Below, piece by piece: positions 59,265 through 64,000 of a stretch of DNA of 64,000 bases. Within the stretch, counting starts at the first letter, position 1, and each line of letters opens with the position of its first letter. Position numbers and translations under genes: made by a program. The notes beneath the pieces are model-generated. The model was not told the origin of the DNA, ran no database searches, and was given only the letters and a program-made list of their open reading frames with translations. The DNA is from OM182 bacterium MED-G28 (lineage in GTDB: Bacteria; Pseudomonadota; Gammaproteobacteria; Pseudomonadales; Pseudohongiellaceae): the NCBI GenBank assembly GCA_002457215.1, contig NTJZ01000001.1:124001-188000 (forward strand). Reading direction: 5' to 3'.

Positions 59265-60596
59265 TCACCCTACTGAGTCGCTCAAATTTCGGACAGCCGC
59301 TACGGTATAAAAAGATCCCATCACCACAACTAATTGCTTCTTGCCTGGATTCTCGCGAGCAAAGGAGCAACTATCTTTACATGCTTGCCTGTAGGCATTG
59401 ACAACTGACTCTGTCCTAACCCATTGTCGCAAATGCCCGCTACTTTGGAGCCGCTTCTCGACCTCTTCCGAAGCCATGCACCGGGATTCCTCAACTTGCG
59501 AAATATACCAGATGTCTACACAGGATTCTAAGGATAGAGCGATTCCTTCTATATCTTTATCTGCCATCACTGCTATCACTACAGATATTTGGGAAAACTC
59601 TGGGTATTGAGCTTTTTTAGCACTCATAGCAGCTGCCAAAAACTTTGCCGCCGCTGGGTTGTGCGCCACATCAAGAATTACATCGACCCCAGTTTCCGTA
59701 TCAAGTCTGTGCTCTTGGCGACCTTGAAACTGTATGGTTTTAAACGCTTTCTGAACACTCACCTTGGTCAGATCAATATTGAGCAGACTAAGCGTCTGTA
59801 AAGCGATTGAAGCATTATTAAGATGTAGCGCAGGAATTGCTAATTCATGCACCGATAAAGCTCCATTCTCATTACAGCCACTCCACCGCCAATGGCAGTC
59901 GTCTTTAGTTATTTCCCATTGAAAATGCTTGTTAATCAAATAGAGTGGGGCGCCTAGCTTCTGGGCCAACTCAATAATGCTACCGACTGGTTCTGCGTCT
60001 CCATAAACCAAGGGAACACCAGAGCGCAAAATACCGGCTTTCTCGCGGCCAATTGAATCCAAGTTATCGCCTAACCAATCTTGATGATCTAAAGCAATTG
60101 ATGAAATAACCGTCACATCGGCATCAACAATATTTACAGCATCTAACCGGCCACCTAGACCAACCTCGAGCAAGGCAACATCAATATTAGCTTGGCAAAA
60201 GATCCATAATGCAGCCAGAGTGGAAAATTCAAAATAGCTAAGGGAAACACCTTCACGACATTCGTCTATATGAGAAAATGCAATACAGATAGATGCCTCA
60301 TCTATTGGTTTTCCATCTATTTTAATTCGTTCTGTATAATGGCTTAAATGAGGCGATGTATAACTCGCCACTGAACGCCCTGACTTAATCAGTAGCGCCT
60401 CCATTAAAGTGACACACGATCCTTTTCCATTTGTCCCTGCTACAATTACAATTTTTGGGGCAACTTTACCCAACCCCATATTGTTCGCAACCGTCCGCAC
60501 TCTATCTAGTCCAAGCTCTATCTCACTGGGATGTACAGTAGAAATATAGTCCAACCAGGAGTCTAGGCCTGGGACTTCAGCGCCACTGGGAGGCAT
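59265..60596 (-). CDS. folC: Dihydrofolate/folylpolyglutamate synthase
   Basis: 443 residues, Mur ligase-like. Adds glutamate to dihydropteroate and folates. P-loop VAGTNGKGSCV, TSPHLSHYTERI, EVGLGGRLDAVN, ISSIALDHQDWLG and C-domain DVILDVAHNPAA. Its start overlaps the accD stop by one base. Confidence 0.95.
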   Translation of the reverse strand: MPPSGAEVPGLDSWLDYISTVHPSEIELGLDRVRTVANNMGLGKVAPKIVIVAGTNGKGSCVTLMEALLIKSGRSVASYTSPHLSHYTERIKIDGKPIDEASICIAFSHIDECREGVSLSYFEFSTLAALWIFCQANIDVALLEVGLGGRLDAVNIVDADVTVISSIALDHQDWLGDNLDSIGREKAGILRSGVPLVYGDAEPVGSIIELAQKLGAPLYLINKHFQWEITKDDCHWRWSGCNENGALSVHELAIPALHLNNASIALQTLSLLNIDLTKVSVQKAFKTIQFQGRQEHRLDTETGVDVILDVAHNPAAAKFLAAAMSAKKAQYPEFSQISVVIAVMADKDIEGIALSLESCVDIWYISQVEESRCMASEEVEKRLQSSGHLRQWVRTESVVNAYRQACKDSCSFARENPGKKQLVVVMGSFYTVAAVRNLSDSVG

Positions 60597-61468
60597 TAAG
60601 AAGCTGTAGCTTTGTAGGGCAAAAGCTTCCCGAGAATAGAGGCAATCTTGTCCCGCATGTCACGTCGATGAACAATCATATCTACGGCACCATGTTCCAG
60701 CAGGAATTCACTACGTTGAAATCCTTCTGGAAGTTTCACCCGCACGGTTTGGCGAATCACATCTGGCCCCGTAAATCCCACCAAAGCATTAGGTTCGGCG
60801 ATATTTACATCTCCGAGCATTGCCAAACTTGCAGAGACCCCGCCGTAGACCGGGTCTACTAAAACGGAAATATAGGGCAATGAATGTTGCTTTAGCTTCT
60901 CTAAACCCGCTGAAGTCTTTGCCATTTGCATGAGAGAAACCAAAGCTTCCTGCATGCGCGCCCCACCACTGGTTGAAAAGCAAATCAAAGGTAAGTTTTG
61001 CTCGATACAGGCATTTATCGCTTGGACGAATTTTTCGCCGACTACGGCTCCCATAGAGCCGCCGATGAAAGCAAATTCGAAAGCAGTCACCACGACTTCA
61101 ATGCCCTTGACCTGTCCTTTTACGACCACCAAAGCATCTTTTTCTCCGGTGCCCTTCTGAGCAGCAAAAATGCGGTCCTTATAACGTTTAAGGTCCTTAA
61201 ATTTAAGCAAATCAACCGGCTCTAGCTCCGTATTTAATTCTATTTGCTCACCTTGATCCAAAAATAACTCAATACGCCGGCGTGCAGTGATACGTAAATG
61301 GTGTTCACACTTTGGACAGACATCACAATTTTCATTAAGCGACTTCTTGTAAAGCATCGCTTCACAGCGGGGGCATTTTTTCCACACACCTTCCGGCACC
61401 GAGACACGTTTCTTTGATGCAGATCTCGTATTTGCAATCGAGGGCAGGATTTTATCTATCCAACTCAC
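60596..61468 (-). CDS. accD: Acetyl-CoA carboxylase carboxyltransferase beta subunit
   Basis: 290 residues. Transfers carboxyl from biotin to acetyl-CoA in fatty-acid synthesis with AccA. N-terminal zinc ribbon from CPRC and CPKC ([21 protein letters not shown]), crotonase-fold core with [25 protein letters not shown] and VIRQTVR. 25 bp after trpA. Confidence 0.96.
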   Translation of the reverse strand: MSWIDKILPSIANTRSASKKRVSVPEGVWKKCPRCEAMLYKKSLNENCDVCPKCEHHLRITARRRIELFLDQGEQIELNTELEPVDLLKFKDLKRYKDRIFAAQKGTGEKDALVVVKGQVKGIEVVVTAFEFAFIGGSMGAVVGEKFVQAINACIEQNLPLICFSTSGGARMQEALVSLMQMAKTSAGLEKLKQHSLPYISVLVDPVYGGVSASLAMLGDVNIAEPNALVGFTGPDVIRQTVRVKLPEGFQRSEFLLEHGAVDMIVHRRDMRDKIASILGKLLPYKATAS

Positions 61469-61493
61469 TTTAATTCCTTTTTAGATCCATATA

Positions 61494-62312
61494 TTAAGAT
61501 AGAGTATCTATAGCCTCTCTAGCTTCTTTTATAATTGCGGTAGTGACACCCAACTCAATTTCAGTAAGTACTGAGCCGGTAGGCAAAGTAGCAATTTTCT
61601 CCACTAAAGCGCTTCCAATTACGACACCATCACTCTGCATCGCCATTGCTTTTGCGCTGGGACCATCTTTTATACCAAAGCCAATTACGATGGGTAAATC
61701 ACACAATTTTCGCAAATAGACAATATTTTCTCGAACTGAGTCACTGTCTATTAACGCAGCTCCGGTGACACCCTTCAAAGACACATAGTATAAATAGCCA
61801 CTAGAAACCTCTGTAATCGATCTCGCTCTAGTCGCCTTGGTCGTAGGAGCCACTAAATAAATCGTATCTATTTCAGCTTTCTGAAGAGCTTGGCGCAGGG
61901 CTTGAGACTCGGCCGGAGGCATATCAACGATGAGCACTCCATCTACTCCCGCATCTGCCGCCAATTCAGCAAACAATTCATAGCCCATAATCTCAATAGG
62001 ATTCAAATATCCCATAAGCACAACAGGGGTTGATGAATTCTTTTCGCGAAAAGAACGCACTGTTTCAAGTGTATCTTTTAGTGTGGTGCCCTGAGAGAGA
62101 GAGCGTTCTACGCCCCGCTGAATGACCGGGCCATCCGATGAAGGGTCACTGAACGGAACACCAAGCTCTATAATATCAGCCCCGCTAGCGACCAATTGAT
62201 GCATGAGCTGCAGGGTAACCGTAATATTTGGATCTCCAGCAATGAGATAGGGAATTAATAGCTTTGATCCCTGTCTTTTTGCTGTTTCCGTTATGTCTTT
62301 AATACGACTCAT
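61494..62312 (-). CDS. trpA: Tryptophan synthase alpha chain
   Basis: 272 residues, TIM barrel. Cleaves indole-3-glycerol phosphate. Catalytic Glu in IIELGVPFSDP and Asp in SDGPVIQRG-preceding region; LLIPYLIAGDPN start; phosphate loop VIGFGIKDG. Nine bases after trpB, translationally linked as usual. Confidence 0.97.
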   Translation of the reverse strand: MSRIKDITETAKRQGSKLLIPYLIAGDPNITVTLQLMHQLVASGADIIELGVPFSDPSSDGPVIQRGVERSLSQGTTLKDTLETVRSFREKNSSTPVVLMGYLNPIEIMGYELFAELAADAGVDGVLIVDMPPAESQALRQALQKAEIDTIYLVAPTTKATRARSITEVSSGYLYYVSLKGVTGAALIDSDSVRENIVYLRKLCDLPIVIGFGIKDGPSAKAMAMQSDGVVIGSALVEKIATLPTGSVLTEIELGVTTAIIKEAREAIDTLS

Positions 62313-62321
62313 GGCTCTAGA

Positions 62322-63542
62322 TTAAAGTGCAATTTTTTCAATTTTTGCTACGGTCTCTATATCCTTGTCTCCGCGGCCTGACAAATTGATCACTATTGAC
62401 TGGGAGTCATTCATATTCGCAGCTAATTTCATGGCATAGGCAACAGCATGACTGCTTTCCAAAGCAGGAATTATACCCTCTAAGCGAGTTAGTTTATGAA
62501 ATGCATCAAGTGCCTCTGCATCAGTAGCAGCCACATACCTTACTCGATTAATATCTTTCAGCCACGAATGCTCTGGGCCCACTCCAGGATAATCCAAGCC
62601 TGCAGAAACGGAATGGGTTTCCATAATTTGTCCACTCGTATCCGTCATTAAATAGGTGCGATTCCCATGGAGGACTCCTGGGTGCCCGGCACTGAGTGGC
62701 GCTGCGTGCTCATTCGTTTCAAGCCCCCTTCCCCCTGCCTCAACACCGTACATAGAAACTTTTTTATCATTTAAAAAAGGGTGAAATAATCCAATGGCAT
62801 TTGAGCCACCACCAACACAGGCAACTAAGGCATCTGGCAACCCCAAGATTTGTTCTAACGATTGCTCTCTCGCTTCACGACCTATTACACATTGAAAATC
62901 TCGCACCAACATTGGATAAGGGTGAGGACCAGCTACGGTTCCAATTATGTAATAAGTATTATCTACGTTGGTCGCCCAATCTCGCAATGCCTCGTTCATT
63001 GCGTCTTTTAGTGTACGAGAACCCGATTCTACAGAAACAACAGTAGCTCCCAGTAACTTCATACGATAGACGTTAGGTGCTTGCCTTATGATATCCTCCG
63101 CACCCATATAGACGTGGCATTCCAAACCCAAGCGCGCAGCAACAGTCGCGCTCGCCACCCCGTGCTGCCCCGCACCAGTTTCAGCGATAATGCGAGATTT
63201 ACCCATATATTTCGCCAATAACGCCTGACCGATCGTGTTATTGATTTTATGCGCACCTGTATGGTTCAAGTCCTCTCGTTTTAAATATATTTTTGCACCA
63301 CCACAATGATTTGTAATTCGTTGTGCAAAATAAAGCGGAGATGGCCTCCCTACATAAAATTTTAATTGTTGATCAAATTCATGCCAAAAATCAGAATCTT
63401 TGGAAAGTTTTTCATAAACCTCAGCTAGCTCTTCAACCGCAGCAATTAGTGTTTCACCGACGAAGATTCCACCATAAGGCCCAAAATGTCCTGATTCGTC
63501 TGGCCCATCATAATCAGCTGATTTGACACCAACTTTAAACAC
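62322..63542 (-). CDS. trpB: Tryptophan synthase beta chain
   Basis: 406 residues. Condenses indole with serine using PLP on the Lys in [14 protein letters not shown]; phosphate loop [22 protein letters not shown] tunnel region. Length normal. Overlaps the trpF stop by eight bases. Confidence 0.97.
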   Translation of the reverse strand: MFKVGVKSADYDGPDESGHFGPYGGIFVGETLIAAVEELAEVYEKLSKDSDFWHEFDQQLKFYVGRPSPLYFAQRITNHCGGAKIYLKREDLNHTGAHKINNTIGQALLAKYMGKSRIIAETGAGQHGVASATVAARLGLECHVYMGAEDIIRQAPNVYRMKLLGATVVSVESGSRTLKDAMNEALRDWATNVDNTYYIIGTVAGPHPYPMLVRDFQCVIGREAREQSLEQILGLPDALVACVGGGSNAIGLFHPFLNDKKVSMYGVEAGGRGLETNEHAAPLSAGHPGVLHGNRTYLMTDTSGQIMETHSVSAGLDYPGVGPEHSWLKDINRVRYVAATDAEALDAFHKLTRLEGIIPALESSHAVAYAMKLAANMNDSQSIVINLSGRGDKDIETVAKIEKIAL

Positions 63543-64000
63543 TTCTCGCTCCCTCTATAAAAGCTTTCATTTTGCTCAATTCTTTTACCCCATGACTTTG
63601 CTCTACACCACTACTAACATCAACGCCATAGGGCTTGATTTTCTGAATTGCTTTTTGTACGTTATTTGGACTCAGACCGCCAGCTACAACAATCTTATTT
63701 GTAGATTTTGCTGTTACTGACTCCCCGATTTTCCAATCGAATTTACTTCCAGTTCCACCTGGCGCTTTTTTACTATGACTATCTAGCAATAGCATCTTTG
63801 CAGATGTATATGCATTAATTTTTTTAGAAATTGTATCGTAACTTTTTACTCTAATCGCCTTTATATAGGGCACATTAAATGACTTACAAAAAGCTTCTGA
63901 TTCTCGGCCATGAAACTGCAACAAGTTAATGGTATTTGTTGCCAATACTTGTCGCACCTCATCTTCACTTGGATCTACAAACAGGGCGACAACATCTACC
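63535..64000 (-). CDS. trpF: Phosphoribosylanthranilate isomerase, N-terminus off the window
   Basis: The frame runs off the right edge: upstream of the GTG at 63957 it continues through [14 protein letters not shown], which matches TrpF, so that GTG is internal. Visible about 155 residues include [24 protein letters not shown] and [10 protein letters not shown], then [16 protein letters not shown]. First gene of trpF-trpB-trpA-accD-folC. About 50 N-terminal residues with the catalytic Cys are missing. Confidence 0.93.
   Translation of the reverse strand, partial: VDVVALFVDPSEDEVRQVLATNTINLLQFHGRESEAFCKSFNVPYIKAIRVKSYDTISKKINAYTSAKMLLLDSHSKKAPGGTGSKFDWKIGESVTAKSTNKIVVAGGLSPNNVQKAIQKIKPYGVDVSSGVEQSHGVKELSKMKAFIEGARSV

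Overview
The window is 64 kb of a moderately AT-rich gammaproteobacterial chromosome, probably from a marine or environmental lineage. The evidence is gene order: uvrC-pgsA-tRNA(Gly)-tRNA(Cys)-tRNA(Leu) matches the Escherichia uvrC-pgsA-glyW-cysT-leuZ block; lolC-lolD-lolE-exbB-exbD-msbA-lpxK-ycaR-kdsB-murB and trpF-trpB-trpA-accD-folC-dedD-cvpA-purF are typical of Gammaproteobacteria, and the latter two resemble Pseudomonas-like relatives. I cannot name the species.

Layout. (1) 1-12.2 kb is an accessory block ending at the 3' end of tRNA-Leu. It holds a secreted metallopeptidase cut by the left edge, a quinohaemoprotein dehydrogenase, a methyltransferase, three copies of a small soluble family (family Y) and six copies of a small membrane-anchored family (family X). 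(2) 12.2-25.3 kb, minus strand: three tRNAs, pgsA, uvrC, then a long envelope operon for lipoprotein export (LolCDE), energy transduction (ExbBD), lipid A flipping and synthesis (MsbA, LpxK, KdsB) and peptidoglycan (MurB), headed by a lone serine recombinase with an altered active site. (3) 25.3-31.7 kb: rne with a long structured leader, facing etfBA and a DUF1285 gene. (4) 31.9-42 kb: mnmH and an AddB/AddA-type nuclease-helicase pair on plus, facing hpt, an MscS channel and nagZ. (5) 42-48.7 kb: lexA with an SOS box, topA, a branched-chain aminotransferase, a TatD nuclease and a glutaredoxin-like protein. (6) 49-56.5 kb: a MoxR/BAT operon (AAA ATPase, DUF58, DUF4381, two von Willebrand factor A proteins, BatD) ending in a SUI1/YciH gene. 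(7) 56.5-64 kb, minus: trpF (cut by the right edge), trpB, trpA, accD, folC, an SPOR protein, cvpA, purF.

The most unusual structure is at 8.48-11.15 kb. A direct repeat of about 69 bp recurs five times between tightly packed genes. Three copies encode an intact 22-residue signal-peptide-like leader whose TGA overlaps the ATG of the next gene; one is shortened and one is broken. The repeat always begins at or just after the stop of the preceding gene and always ends on the start codon of the next, whether that gene is a family X paralogue, a five-helix membrane protein or a DUF2147 protein. The same leader heads a full-length 161-residue secreted protein at 2792-3277, itself stop/start-coupled to a family X gene, which suggests that the array leaders are collapsed copies of that gene. 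I know of no description of such a system, though I could not search for one. The remaining genes look like ordinary core functions.
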